DNA of 64,000 bases from PALSA-188 sp963720075 (GTDB lineage: Bacteria > Acidobacteriota > Terriglobia > Terriglobales > Acidobacteriaceae). The notes beneath the pieces were generated by a model. The model was not told where the DNA came from. It saw nothing but the letters and a program-made list of their open reading frames with translations, and did no database searches. The position numbers were made by a program, and so were the translations under genes. Shown here one piece after another: positions 52,128-61,032 of this stretch. The stretch's first letter is position 1. Each line of letters begins with the position of its first letter. Where the stretch lies: NCBI GenBank assembly GCA_963720075.1, contig CAVREG010000005.1, positions 124,001 to 188,000 on the forward strand. Direction: 5' to 3'.

Positions 52128-52277
52128 TGTCATGCTGAGCGAATGAGACCCTCCGCTTGCGGAAGGCCTCCGAGTCGAAGCATCCCTATCAGTTCTCATT
52201 GACGTCCAAGCCGGAGCAGGGATCCTTCGACTCGGTTCTTCTTCGCTAGCGAAGAAGAACAATCGCTCAGGAGGACA
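52128..52277. repeat. Inverted pair of 60-base palindromic repeats
   Basis: Left arm 52128-52187 begins TGTCATGCTGAGCGAATGAG and ends CGAGTCGAAGCATCCCT. Right arm 52218-52277 is the reverse complement of the same sequence type (AGGGATCCTTCGACTCGG ... TGAGCGATT complement). Each arm has an inner hairpin: CCTCCGC-TT-GCGGAAGG in the left, and a perfect 26-base palindrome at 52235-52260 (core TTCGCTAGCGAA) in the right. 30 bases separate the arms. The whole resembles a REPIN-type element or a strong bidirectional terminator between the isopropylmalate-synthase-like gene and the peptidase gene. Confidence 0.75.
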
Positions 52278-52331
52278 AATCTTGTCAGACGAACTATCCT
52301 TTACACTACTTTCTTTCCTGCGGAGGTCCGA

Positions 52332-54515
52332 TTGCTCCGATTCTTCTTTCTCTTGACGCTGTTTTCCACTCCACTCCTGGCACAAAAGCATCCTTTCACC
52401 TTTGAAGACATGATGGCGCTCAAGCGCGTCGAAGAGCCGGAACCGTCTCCCGACGGCAAACGGGTTTTGTTCGCCGCCCAGGATGTTGATCTGAAGGCAA
52501 ACACTATCACGGCTCATATCTGGATCGTTCCACTTGCGGGCGGGAAAGAGCGCGAAATCATCGCTGATCAGGATGCAAGCCGTCCGCGCTGGGCGCCCGA
52601 CGGCAAGCGCTTTGCATTTGTCTCGACAAAAGAAGGCGGATCGCAAATTTGGATTGCCGACTTCGATGGCACTAGCGGAACGGTGACAGCCACGCACAGG
52701 CTGACTTCGATTGCGACCGAAGCGAGCGGAGAACTGTGGTCGCCGGATGGAAAGAACATTCTTTTTGTGTCGAATGTCTATCCTGAGTGCGACGGGTCGC
52801 CTTCTGAGGAAGAGGCCTGCAATGCGAAGAAGCTGGAAGAGGTGAAGAACTCCAAAGTCAAGGCGCAGATTTTCAGCCACTTACTCTATCGCCATTGGAA
52901 CGCATACAAAGAAGGCAAGCGCAGTCATCTCTTTGTGGTTGAGGTTCCGCGCAGTGCGGGAGGCATAACAATTATTACTCATATCCTCACACCCCCGCAC
53001 GATCTCACCCCCGGCGACTTCGACGCGCCGCCATTCAGCCTCGGCGGGCAGGACAACTATGGGTTCTCGCCGGATGGTCAGGAGATTTGCTACACGTCGA
53101 ATCACGATCCAGTCCCAGGGATTTCGACGAACAATGATTTGTGGATTGTTTCGGTGAACGGAGGACACGCCAAGAACATAACCGCCGACAATCCTGCCAG
53201 CGACTCGACCCCTCTCTACTCGCCGGATGGAAAGTACATCGCGTATCGCGCGCAACAGCGTCCGGGATATGAGAGCGATCGGTTTCGGTTGATGCTGTAC
53301 GACCGGCAGACCGGGCAGAAGAGGGATCTTATCCCGGACTGGTTTGGAGGATGGGTAGGTAGCTTTGCATGGGCGCCACAATGGGCGCTTGGTGCCTGGG
53401 AAATCTACACGTCGGTTGAAGAAGAGGGATCGACGATGATCTATCGCGTCTGGTTCAATCATCGAGAACCGGTAAAACTATCTCCTGGGCAAAAGGGCGT
53501 GGCGATAACTGGGGCACTCGAGCACTCAACTTTGGAGAGAGTCACGCGTGGGTATGACGACGACCTGGCTGTTGCCGCAAACGGGCAGACGCTGTTATTC
53601 ACGCGCATGTCCGTTCAGAGGCCTTCTGAGATACAAGAACTGGCGTCACACCCGACTAAATTCGATTTCAACAATCTTCCGAAAGGCAATCAGCTCACGC
53701 ACATCAACGATTCCGTGCTCTCCTCAATCTCCATGTCGCCGGTCGAATCATTCTGGTTCACTGGCGCTCATGGCGACAAAGTCGAGGGCTTCTTGGTCAA
53801 GCCGCCGAACTTCGATCCCAACAAAAAATATCCCGTGAAGTTTCTCATCCACGGCGGACCTGAGGGCGCTTGGGGAGACGACTGGAGCTATCGCTGGAAT
53901 CCCGAACTATTCGCCGCCAGCGGGTACGTCGTGATCATGATCAACTTCCACGGCTCGACTGGATACGGACAGAAGTTCATTGACGCGATCAATGGCGATT
54001 GGGGCGGCGCGCCTTTTGAAGACTTAATGAAAGGCCTCGACTACGCCGAGCAGCACTATCCGTTTATAGATAAAAACCGCGAGTGCGCGCTGGGCGCCAG
54101 CTACGGCGGATACATGGCCGACTGGATTCTCGGCCATACCAATCGCTTCAAGTGCATCGTGACGCACGACGGCATGTTCAATACCGAATCCGCGTGGGGA
54201 ACAACGGAAGAATTATGGTTCAACGAATGGGAGTTCAAGGGAACTCCGTACACCAACCGCGAATTGTATCGCAAATGGTCTCCACACCTGTTTGCGGCGA
54301 ATTTCAAAACTCCGACGCTGGTGATACACAGCCGGCTTGATTACCGGCTCGATGTTTCGCAAGGGTTCGATCTGTTTACAACCTTGCAGCGGTTGGGAGT
54401 TCCTTCAAAAATGCTCTACTTCCCCGACGAAGGCCATTTCGTGCTCAAGCCGCAAAATAGCCAGCTTTGGTACAAGACCGTGAATGACTGGGTTGATCAA
54501 TGGGTAGGGAAGTGA
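52332..54515 (+). CDS. S9 family prolyl-oligopeptidase-like peptidase, secreted
   Basis: 727 residues. TTG start at 52332 is strongly supported by GGAGG five nt upstream and a signal peptide (LRFFFLLTLFSTPLLAQ). The N-terminal beta-propeller has repeated DG-K blades (PSPDGKRVLFAAQD, SPDGKNILFVSNV, YSPDGKYIAYRAQQ). The C-terminal alpha/beta hydrolase carries the nucleophile Ser in ALGASYGGYMADW, Asp in HSRLDYRLD and His in DEGHFV. A DPP-IV/acylaminoacyl-peptidase-like enzyme acting on small secreted peptides; exact specificity unknown. Confidence 0.93.
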   Translation: MLRFFFLLTLFSTPLLAQKHPFTFEDMMALKRVEEPEPSPDGKRVLFAAQDVDLKANTITAHIWIVPLAGGKEREIIADQDASRPRWAPDGKRFAFVSTKEGGSQIWIADFDGTSGTVTATHRLTSIATEASGELWSPDGKNILFVSNVYPECDGSPSEEEACNAKKLEEVKNSKVKAQIFSHLLYRHWNAYKEGKRSHLFVVEVPRSAGGITIITHILTPPHDLTPGDFDAPPFSLGGQDNYGFSPDGQEICYTSNHDPVPGISTNNDLWIVSVNGGHAKNITADNPASDSTPLYSPDGKYIAYRAQQRPGYESDRFRLMLYDRQTGQKRDLIPDWFGGWVGSFAWAPQWALGAWEIYTSVEEEGSTMIYRVWFNHREPVKLSPGQKGVAITGALEHSTLERVTRGYDDDLAVAANGQTLLFTRMSVQRPSEIQELASHPTKFDFNNLPKGNQLTHINDSVLSSISMSPVESFWFTGAHGDKVEGFLVKPPNFDPNKKYPVKFLIHGGPEGAWGDDWSYRWNPELFAASGYVVIMINFHGSTGYGQKFIDAINGDWGGAPFEDLMKGLDYAEQHYPFIDKNRECALGASYGGYMADWILGHTNRFKCIVTHDGMFNTESAWGTTEELWFNEWEFKGTPYTNRELYRKWSPHLFAANFKTPTLVIHSRLDYRLDVSQGFDLFTTLQRLGVPSKMLYFPDEGHFVLKPQNSQLWYKTVNDWVDQWVGK

Positions 54516-54584
54516 CCGCTTTTCGCCGGGCTTTTGCCCGCCACGCCGAACGATGACCTCTGGGCCTGCGCTAGCGGAACCCTC

Positions 54585-54590
54585 TATAAT
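54585..54590 (+). promoter_or_regulatory. -10 TATAAT just upstream of gatB (leaderless candidate)
   Basis: Perfect TATAAT at 54585-54590, then eight bases (ATTCGGCT) and the ATG at 54599. No Shine-Dalgarno. Same layout as yqeY, which encodes a GatB-tail relative. Confidence 0.5.
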
Positions 54591-54598
54591 ATTCGGCT

Positions 54599-56077
54599 AT
54601 GGCGACCACAGCCGATGTCTCGCTGGCCACCCGCGCTAAGTATGAACCTGTGATCGGGCTGGAGGTTCACGTCCAGCTTTTGACGGCGACCAAGATTTTT
54701 TGTTCCTGCTCCACGAAATTTGGGCATCCTCCCAATACCAATGTTTGCCCCGTTTGTCTTGGCCTGCCAGGGGCGCTGCCGGTCCTCAACCGCAAGGCAG
54801 TAGAGTTCGCAACGCTTGCGGCAATGGCTATCAACTGCCGCATCAATGAGACTTCGATCTTTGCGCGGAAGAATTATTTCTATCCCGACTTGCCCAAGGG
54901 ATATCAGATTTCGCAGTACGACAAGCCTCTCGCCGAGCACGGATGGATCAATATTGCGACCCCCTCGGGCCAGAAAAAAATTGGCATCACTCGGCTCCAT
55001 CTCGAAGAAGACGCGGGCAAGAGCCTGCACGAAGATTTTGCGGGGTCCTCCGAAACCACGGCGATTGACCTAAACCGCAGCGGAGTTCCGCTGATTGAAA
55101 TTGTCAGCGAGCCTGACATTGCGTCTCCCGAAGAAGCTTACGAATATCTCACCCGCCTGAAGGAAATTATCCTTTATACGGGCGTCAGCGACTGCAACAT
55201 GGAAGAGGGATCATTGCGCTGCGACGCCAATATCAGCGTGCGTCCGCGCGGACAGAAAGAATTTGGCACCAAGACCGAAGTCAAAAATGTAAATTCTTTC
55301 CGCTTCATTCGCGAAGCGCTGGAATATGAAATTGCCCGCCATATTGAAGTGATTGAGTCCGGTGGAAAGATCACGCAGGAAACTCGCCTTTATAACTCAA
55401 GCGAAGGCAAAACTTACGGAATGCGATCCAAAGAGCAGGCACATGACTATCGTTATTTTCCCGAGCCAGACCTGCTTCCGCTGGTCGTGGACGAGAAGTG
55501 GCGATCCGAAATTCTCAAGACTTTGCCGGAACTTCCCGAAGCGCGGCGCAAACGCATGGTCGCGGATTACGGCATCAGCGAGCAAGACGCTGGTGTGTTG
55601 ACTGTGTCCCGAACTCTCGCCGACCAGTTTGAAGAGGCAGCGAAGGCGGCGAAGAATCCCAAGCGCGTGGCTAATCTAGTCCAGAGCGAATTGATGGGCA
55701 GGCTAAAAGCCAGGGGATTGGAAATTGAGCGATCCCCGATTTCGATGAAAGGTGTCGCCGTTTCAGCGGATCTGGTCGAGAGCGGGGCGATTTCCGGGAA
55801 AATGCTGAAGGACCTCTACGATCTCTGCTTCGAGCGCTCGAAAGACTTCCCTCAGATTTACGAGGACGAAGGCAAGCCGGAACAGTCCCGCGATACCTCA
55901 GCGCTGGAGAAAATCATTGATGAAGTTATTGCGGCGAATCCAAAGCAGGTGGAACAGTATCGCGGCGGGAAAAAGACTGTCGCGGCGTTCTTTGTCGGCC
56001 AGGTCATGAAGGCCTCCAAAGGCCAGGCCAATCCCCAATTGGTCAATGAACTTTTGGCGAAGAGGCTGGAGAGCTAG
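54599..56077 (+). CDS. gatB: Asp/Glu-tRNA amidotransferase subunit B
   Basis: 492 residues. Starts MATTADVSLATRAKYEPVIGLEVHVQL; zinc-type CSCSTKFGHPPNTNVCPVCLGLPGALPVLN; RSGVPLIEIVSEPDIAS and GTKTEVKNVNSFRFI typical of GatB; C-terminal YqeY-like tail (NPKQVEQYRGGKKTVAAFFVGQVMKASKGQANPQLVNELL). With GatA and GatC it converts Glu-tRNA(Gln) or Asp-tRNA(Asn) to the amide. gatA/gatC are not in the window. Confidence 0.96.
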   Translation: MATTADVSLATRAKYEPVIGLEVHVQLLTATKIFCSCSTKFGHPPNTNVCPVCLGLPGALPVLNRKAVEFATLAAMAINCRINETSIFARKNYFYPDLPKGYQISQYDKPLAEHGWINIATPSGQKKIGITRLHLEEDAGKSLHEDFAGSSETTAIDLNRSGVPLIEIVSEPDIASPEEAYEYLTRLKEIILYTGVSDCNMEEGSLRCDANISVRPRGQKEFGTKTEVKNVNSFRFIREALEYEIARHIEVIESGGKITQETRLYNSSEGKTYGMRSKEQAHDYRYFPEPDLLPLVVDEKWRSEILKTLPELPEARRKRMVADYGISEQDAGVLTVSRTLADQFEEAAKAAKNPKRVANLVQSELMGRLKARGLEIERSPISMKGVAVSADLVESGAISGKMLKDLYDLCFERSKDFPQIYEDEGKPEQSRDTSALEKIIDEVIAANPKQVEQYRGGKKTVAAFFVGQVMKASKGQANPQLVNELLAKRLES

Positions 56078-56430
56078 TCACGAATAAGGTGGGCGGCGAA
56101 TCCAAATTCGCCTGGGGGAACACTCGAGGGCTTGCTGTCCCGGCCCGGAGCTAAATCTCTTATCAGAACACTTTCATTCCCGCAATGACACAACTTGTCA
56201 CTAACGAGACGGGTTGAGACACTGCTCGAGGAAGCGATCCCACATTCACCGTGCCGCAGCGCGCCACAACTTTGTGAATTTCAAAGGGTTTAAGAAACCA
56301 AACGGACTTTCCATACGTATATATAGGAAAGCCTGTAGATCGGCATTGAAATTGCATGCAACGTTCGTGGCGCTGACGGAGTCTAATAATTCAGAGTTGG
56401 TTGCGGTCGAAGTCGGAGGTGATGACGGCC
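56078..56430. other. Intergenic region between gatB and the 79-residue gene
   Basis: 353 bases. A 7-bp hairpin GGCGAAT-CCAA-ATTCGCC at 56096-56113 follows gatB by 18 nt but lacks a U-run. The rest has no recognised gene or RNA. Confidence 0.5.
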
Positions 56431-56670
56431 ATGAAAGATATGACGGAGAGATTCACGACAACAGAACTGACGGCGTTAAGAAACGATCTACTCCAGGGAG
56501 GGTTGATTGATTCCCGCGAGGCCGCCGAACTGGTCCAGGTGTTCCTCATGGGTAGAGGCTACGGCGTTTCGCCGCAGGCGGCAATGGATGCCGTCGGCAG
56601 AGTAGAAATGTCCGGGTGCGCCATGCCCGTGTTGCAGCTCGAACTCGAGAATCTGGCGCTAGTGATGTAA
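56431..56670 (+). CDS. Small hypothetical protein
   Basis: 79 residues from the ATG at 56431 with GGAGG 11 nt upstream; an ATG at 56422 is an alternative. Helical and acidic/hydrophobic (MTERFTTTELTALRNDLLQGG, SREAAELVQVFLMGRGYGVS, AMDAVGRVEMSGCAMPVLQLELEN). I do not recognise a family. Followed by a good terminator, which supports expression. Confidence 0.55.
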   Translation: MKDMTERFTTTELTALRNDLLQGGLIDSREAAELVQVFLMGRGYGVSPQAAMDAVGRVEMSGCAMPVLQLELENLALVM

Positions 56671-56974
56671 TTTGTGCCAGGTCGAAGCGCTTTTATGAAA
56701 TTCGATATCTGCGGGGAGTCTTCGTAACCAAGTAGTTCCCCGAAGGTGGTGTAGGACGAAGCCGGACCAACCAGTCCGGCTTTCCTCTTTTTAGCATTCG
56801 TTCTCGGATGGGGGTCTCGTTGCCGTTTTGGCCTATCCGCTTCTATAGCCCACACGCGTCAGTCTGCCCACGTTTGCACTCGCACAACATAGGCTGGTCC
56901 ACTCTTGTGTTTTTGAAAGGGTGGGTACTACAACAGGGTCCTGAGGTCTCACGCGAATGGGAAGCCTAACGCGC
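56671..56974. other. Intergenic region after the 79-residue gene
   Basis: 304 bases between convergent genes. Holds the terminator at 56760; no other feature recognised. Confidence 0.5.
56760..56793 (+). terminator. Intrinsic terminator of the small gene
   Basis: AGCCGGAC-CAACCA-GTCCGGCT, an 8-bp stem, followed by TTTCCTCTTTTT. Classic Rho-independent form, about 90 nt downstream of the 79-residue gene. Confidence 0.8.
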
Positions 56975-57400
56975 TCACTCCACGCGAGTGCGGAGGTCTC
57001 TCCTGCCGTAATTTCGGGCGCTGCTAAATCTGGTCAAGTTAGTGGTGGCCGTCATGGCACCAGATTGGATCAGGAAAAGGTTCCGCCCTTCCCGGAAGCT
57101 TAGAAGTTCAGGCATTGCAGCGGTTAGTGCGGCAAGCCCCAGATCTGCTTTTCCGTGTGTCCGGAAGTTCACCATTTTCACGAGTCCTCCAGGATAGTCC
57201 GTGATCAGATTAAGCAAAAGCTCGGCTCCTCCGCATAGCCAAGCCGCGGCGGCTGCGCGCTTGTTGGTTCTCCAGAACAGGCCGCCCGCAGCGGCGAAGA
57301 TTCCGATCGTGACGTAATCCGCTATCGCATGTCCTTCCGGAGAAACAACTTTCGGGAGTCTGCGAGTAATCGTGTCAGCAACGGCGTACAGCCTCGGCAT
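56975..57400 (-). CDS. Membrane protein, hypothetical
   Basis: 141 residues with about three hydrophobic segments (DYVTIGIFAAAGGLFW, AAAAAWLCGGAELLLNLIT, LGLAALTAAMPELL). Starts MPRLYAVADTITRRLPK. GGAGA seven nt upstream supports ATG 57400. No family recognised; it may share a transcript with dps (95-nt gap). Confidence 0.6.
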   Translation of the reverse strand: MPRLYAVADTITRRLPKVVSPEGHAIADYVTIGIFAAAGGLFWRTNKRAAAAAWLCGGAELLLNLITDYPGGLVKMVNFRTHGKADLGLAALTAAMPELLSFREGRNLFLIQSGAMTATTNLTRFSSARNYGRRDLRTRVE

Positions 57401-57495
57401 TCTTTTATCTCCTGTTTACGTCCAGCACCGCGCCTTCGTCGCAAATCTCGCAGCGCCCCTATCTACTAGGAATCGAGGTTGGGGCTCGGGGAGAC

Positions 57496-58116
57496 TTAAG
57501 CTGCGTCTTCCTCCGCATCCACAGCCTCAACCAGCGGCATGTTTACCAGATGTTCGCTAATAAACCAAACCTCCAACTCATTGGTTCGAAGAACATCACT
57601 GATCGCGAGATCGTTGGTACCGTCGTCGCCCAGCTTGTCGGCTCTTTTAGCCAGTTCACGGCATTCCCCGATTATGACTTGGTGGGCATCTATCAGCCGG
57701 GAGATCTGCACGGGTACCTCTTCGCGACCCCGCGGCGGTCTCTCGATTTTTGTTGTTTCGGCTACGTCGGCAGCCATCGCAAGACTCAGTCCGCCCAGCA
57801 ATTGAATACGCTCAGCGATCGTGTCCACAATCTCTGCCTGCTCGTTATAATGTTTATCGAATAGCAAGTGAAGCTGATAGAACGTTGGTCCGGCCACCTG
57901 CCAATGGGACTTCTTGTAAAGGTCGCGCAATGTCATGGTGTCGGCAAGTAACTGGTTTAATTTTTCCGTCATTTCTAAACGAACGGGCTCTTCCAAATCC
58001 AATGGCAGAGCATGAGTGACGGTGCCGTACTTCTGGATTTCACGCGCTCTCTGATGAAGACGGGGCTGAGCATTTAATTTTGAGTGGTGGTTACCGGATG
58101 CAGCTTTTTTAGGCAT
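57496..58116 (-). CDS. dps: Dps-type ferritin-like DNA protection protein
   Basis: 206 residues. Ferroxidase-site residues appear in KSHWQVAGPTFYQLHLLFDKHYNEQAEIVDTIAERI: His in SHWQ, Asp in FDKH and Glu in NEQAE. The N-terminus is Lys/His/Gln-rich (MPKKAASGNHHSKLNAQP), a common DNA-binding tail. Long for Dps because of that tail and an acidic C-terminus (VDAEEDAA). Oxidises Fe2+ with H2O2 and stores iron, protecting DNA in stationary phase. GGGAG precedes the start; own promoter upstream. Confidence 0.92.
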   Translation of the reverse strand: MPKKAASGNHHSKLNAQPRLHQRAREIQKYGTVTHALPLDLEEPVRLEMTEKLNQLLADTMTLRDLYKKSHWQVAGPTFYQLHLLFDKHYNEQAEIVDTIAERIQLLGGLSLAMAADVAETTKIERPPRGREEVPVQISRLIDAHQVIIGECRELAKRADKLGDDGTNDLAISDVLRTNELEVWFISEHLVNMPLVEAVDAEEDAA

Positions 58117-58152
58117 GGGCGCTCCCTTTGATTCTGCTTTTCGAATAGCCCT

Positions 58153-58180
58153 ATTGTATTCGTTTAGGATGCCAATGCAA
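58153..58180 (-). promoter_or_regulatory. Probable sigma70 promoter of dps
   Basis: Minus strand TTGCAT (58175-58180) and TACAAT (58153-58158) with a 16-base spacer, about 37 nt upstream of the dps start. It lies in the divergent dps/aceE region. Confidence 0.5.
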
Positions 58181-58297
58181 TGATCGGGGCGCGCAACCCT
58201 CCAGTGAATTGCGAAGAATCAGAAGCATTCCTCAAACGGGCATATCTCTTCAGCAAGAATCCAAATTATTGTCTATGATTGAAGGTTCCCTAAATAG

Positions 58298-61015
58298 ATG
58301 GAGAAAACAGACGTGGCAGAGACCTACAAACTGGCGGAAAACCCTACCAGCAGCAATGGATCGGAAGTGCTCGAAACTCGCGAGTGGCTTGATTCTCTCG
58401 ACTATGTATTGGCCAAAGGAGGCCCTGACCGCGCGGGACGTCTTTTGCAGCAGCTCTCGCTGCATGCACGCCGCGCTGCTGGAGTGAATCTCCCTTTCAC
58501 CGCGACGACGCCGTATCAAAACACAATTCCGTTGCGGGATCAGCCGCCATTTCCCGGTAGTCAAGAGATGGAGAGGCGGATCAAGAGCCTGGTTCGTTGG
58601 AACGCCCTCGCCATGGTGGTACGTGCGAACAAGATGCAGGATGGCATCGGCGGGCACATTTCAACATTCGCTTCTGCTGCGACGTTGTATGAGGTCGCGT
58701 TCAATCATTTTTTGCGCGCTCGCACTGAAGATGGCGACCGCGACATCGTTTATTTTCAGGGACACGCGGCCCCGGGCATGTATTCGCGGGCCTTCCTCGA
58801 AGGGCGAATCTCGGCGCAGAAACTGGAAAACTTTCGCCGGGAATTGAAGCCCGGCGGCGGCCTGTCATCTTATCCGCATCCTTGGTTGATGCCGAATTTC
58901 TGGGAGTTTCCGACCGTCTCGATGGGATTGGGACCGATTCAGGCTATTTACCATGCCCGTTTCATTAAATATCTGGAAAATCGTGGACTGAAGGAATCCA
59001 CCGGGGGCAAGGTTTGGGCATTTCTAGGCGATGGAGAGATGGACGAGCCCGAATCCTTGGGTTCGATTACGCTGGCTTCCCGGGAGCGCCTCGATAATCT
59101 GATCTTCGTGGTGAATTGTAACTTGCAACGTCTCGACGGCCCGGTTCGGGGTAATGGGAAAATCATTCAGGAGCTTGAGGCAATTTTCCGCGGCGCAGGC
59201 TGGAATGTGATCAAAGCAATCTGGGGAACAGACTGGGATAACCTCATCCAAAACGATCGCGATGGACTGCTGGTTAGGCGGTTGGGCGAAATCAGCGACG
59301 GTCAATATCAGAAATATTTTGTCGAGAGCGGCGCTTATTTCCGGCAAAATCTTTTCGGAAGCGATCCCCGCCTGCTGAAAATGGTCGAACATCTTTCGGA
59401 CGAGCAACTCTCCCGGATGCGATTGGGCGGACATGACCCGATTAAGGTCCATGCAGCCTACAGGGCGGCGGTGGACTACAAGGGAGCGCCAACGATTGTT
59501 TTGGCTAAGACCATTAAGGGCTACGGCCTCGGCGAGGCCGGGGAAGGCAAGAACATCACCCATCAGCAAAAGAAGCTGAATGATGACGAGCTTCGCATCT
59601 TCCGGTCACGGTTCGGAATTCCGATTCCTGACGCCGAATTGCACGACGCGCCGTTTTATCGGCCCGCCGATGACAGCCCTGAAATTCAATACATGCAGGA
59701 ACGGCGCAAGCAGCTTGGTGGATACCTGCCGGAGAGGAAGGTTCGCGCCAAGCCTTTGGCTCCGGTTTCGGAAGCGCACTTTGAGGAATTTTATAAAGGG
59801 ACGGACGGCCGCGAAGCTTCGACGACGATGGTCTTTGTGCGGCTGCTTTCCAAACTGCTGCGCGACCCCGATATCGGGAAGCTGATTGTCCCGATTATTC
59901 CAGACGAAGCGCGCACGTTTGGCATGGAAGCGCTATTCCGCCAGGTCGGCATTTATTCCAGCGTTGGGCAGCTTTACGAGCCGGTGGATATGGCCACCCT
60001 GCTCTATTACAAGGAAGCAAAAGACGGGCAGATCCTGGAAGAAGGCATCACGGAAGCCGGTTCGATGTGCTCGTTTATCGCCGCTGGAACCGCGTACGCC
60101 AATCACGGGATCAACACGATCCCGTTTTTTATTTACTACTCCATGTTCGGATTTCAGCGCATTGGCGATCTAATTTGGGCTGCCGCCGACATGCGTACGC
60201 GCGGATTTCTGGTTGGTGGAACCGCAGGCCGGACCACGTTGGCCGGGGAAGGTTTGCAACATCAGGACGGGCACAGCCACGTTCTAGCGCTGTCGGTCCC
60301 GAATCTTCTGGCCTTCGATCCTGCATTCGCCTACGAGATTGCCGTCATCATTCAAGATGGGATTAAGCGCATGTATGTGGATCAGGAGTCAATTTTTTAC
60401 TATCTGACCGTTACCAACGAACCGTTGCCGATGCCAGCAATGCCCGCCGGTAAAGAGGTGCGCAAAGGTATCCTGAAGGGTTTGTACCGCTTCAAGACTT
60501 CAGAAAAGAAGGATGCGAAGCTGCGGGCTCAACTTTTCGGCAGCGGTACCATTATGTACGAAGTGCTAAAGGCGCAGCAGATTCTCGAAGAGAAGTACGG
60601 CGTCGCCGCCGATGTGTGGAGCGTCACCAGTTATAAGGAGCTTTACCGCGACGGCAATGATTGCGAGCGTTGGAACCTGTTGCACCCTGGAGAAAAACCA
60701 CGCGTGCCCTTTGTCACACAATGCTTGAAGGATGCACCCGGGGTGCTGGTGGCAGCATCGGATTACATGAAAGTGTTGCCAGAGGCAATCGCGCAATGGA
60801 TGCCGCGGCCGCTGGTCGCATTGGGGACGGATGGCTTCGGCCGAAGTGAGAATCGGGCCGCGCTACGGGACTTTTTTGAAGTGGACGCAAAGCACATCGT
60901 CCTGGCCACGCTAAACGCTTTGGTGAAGGATAAGCAAATCAAAGCTGATACGCTGCAAAGCGCCATTAAAGAGCTTGGCATCAACCCAGAGAAACTAAAT
61001 CCTGCAATCAGCTAA
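58298..61015 (+). CDS. aceE: Pyruvate dehydrogenase E1, homodimeric type
   Basis: 905 residues, the single-chain E1 of the E. coli type. ThDP motif GDGEMDEPESLG...NCNLQR (GDG ... NLQ); RDQPPFPGSQEMERRIKSLVRWNALAMVVRAN near the start; DGHSHVLALSVPNLLAFDPAFAYE and VPFVTQCLKDAPGVLVAASDYMK near the end. Decarboxylates pyruvate and passes the acetyl group to the lipoyl arm of AceF. Start ATG 58298; first gene of aceE-aceF-lpdA. Confidence 0.96.
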   Translation: MEKTDVAETYKLAENPTSSNGSEVLETREWLDSLDYVLAKGGPDRAGRLLQQLSLHARRAAGVNLPFTATTPYQNTIPLRDQPPFPGSQEMERRIKSLVRWNALAMVVRANKMQDGIGGHISTFASAATLYEVAFNHFLRARTEDGDRDIVYFQGHAAPGMYSRAFLEGRISAQKLENFRRELKPGGGLSSYPHPWLMPNFWEFPTVSMGLGPIQAIYHARFIKYLENRGLKESTGGKVWAFLGDGEMDEPESLGSITLASRERLDNLIFVVNCNLQRLDGPVRGNGKIIQELEAIFRGAGWNVIKAIWGTDWDNLIQNDRDGLLVRRLGEISDGQYQKYFVESGAYFRQNLFGSDPRLLKMVEHLSDEQLSRMRLGGHDPIKVHAAYRAAVDYKGAPTIVLAKTIKGYGLGEAGEGKNITHQQKKLNDDELRIFRSRFGIPIPDAELHDAPFYRPADDSPEIQYMQERRKQLGGYLPERKVRAKPLAPVSEAHFEEFYKGTDGREASTTMVFVRLLSKLLRDPDIGKLIVPIIPDEARTFGMEALFRQVGIYSSVGQLYEPVDMATLLYYKEAKDGQILEEGITEAGSMCSFIAAGTAYANHGINTIPFFIYYSMFGFQRIGDLIWAAADMRTRGFLVGGTAGRTTLAGEGLQHQDGHSHVLALSVPNLLAFDPAFAYEIAVIIQDGIKRMYVDQESIFYYLTVTNEPLPMPAMPAGKEVRKGILKGLYRFKTSEKKDAKLRAQLFGSGTIMYEVLKAQQILEEKYGVAADVWSVTSYKELYRDGNDCERWNLLHPGEKPRVPFVTQCLKDAPGVLVAASDYMKVLPEAIAQWMPRPLVALGTDGFGRSENRAALRDFFEVDAKHIVLATLNALVKDKQIKADTLQSAIKELGINPEKLNPAIS

Positions 61016-61032
61016 TAGGGAGTTTCAGCTAA

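Noticed and set aside
51912..52880. 322-residue antisense frame across the isopropylmalate-synthase-like and S9 peptidase genes
   Set aside because: Crosses two well-supported genes and the repeat element between them; no start signal or domain.
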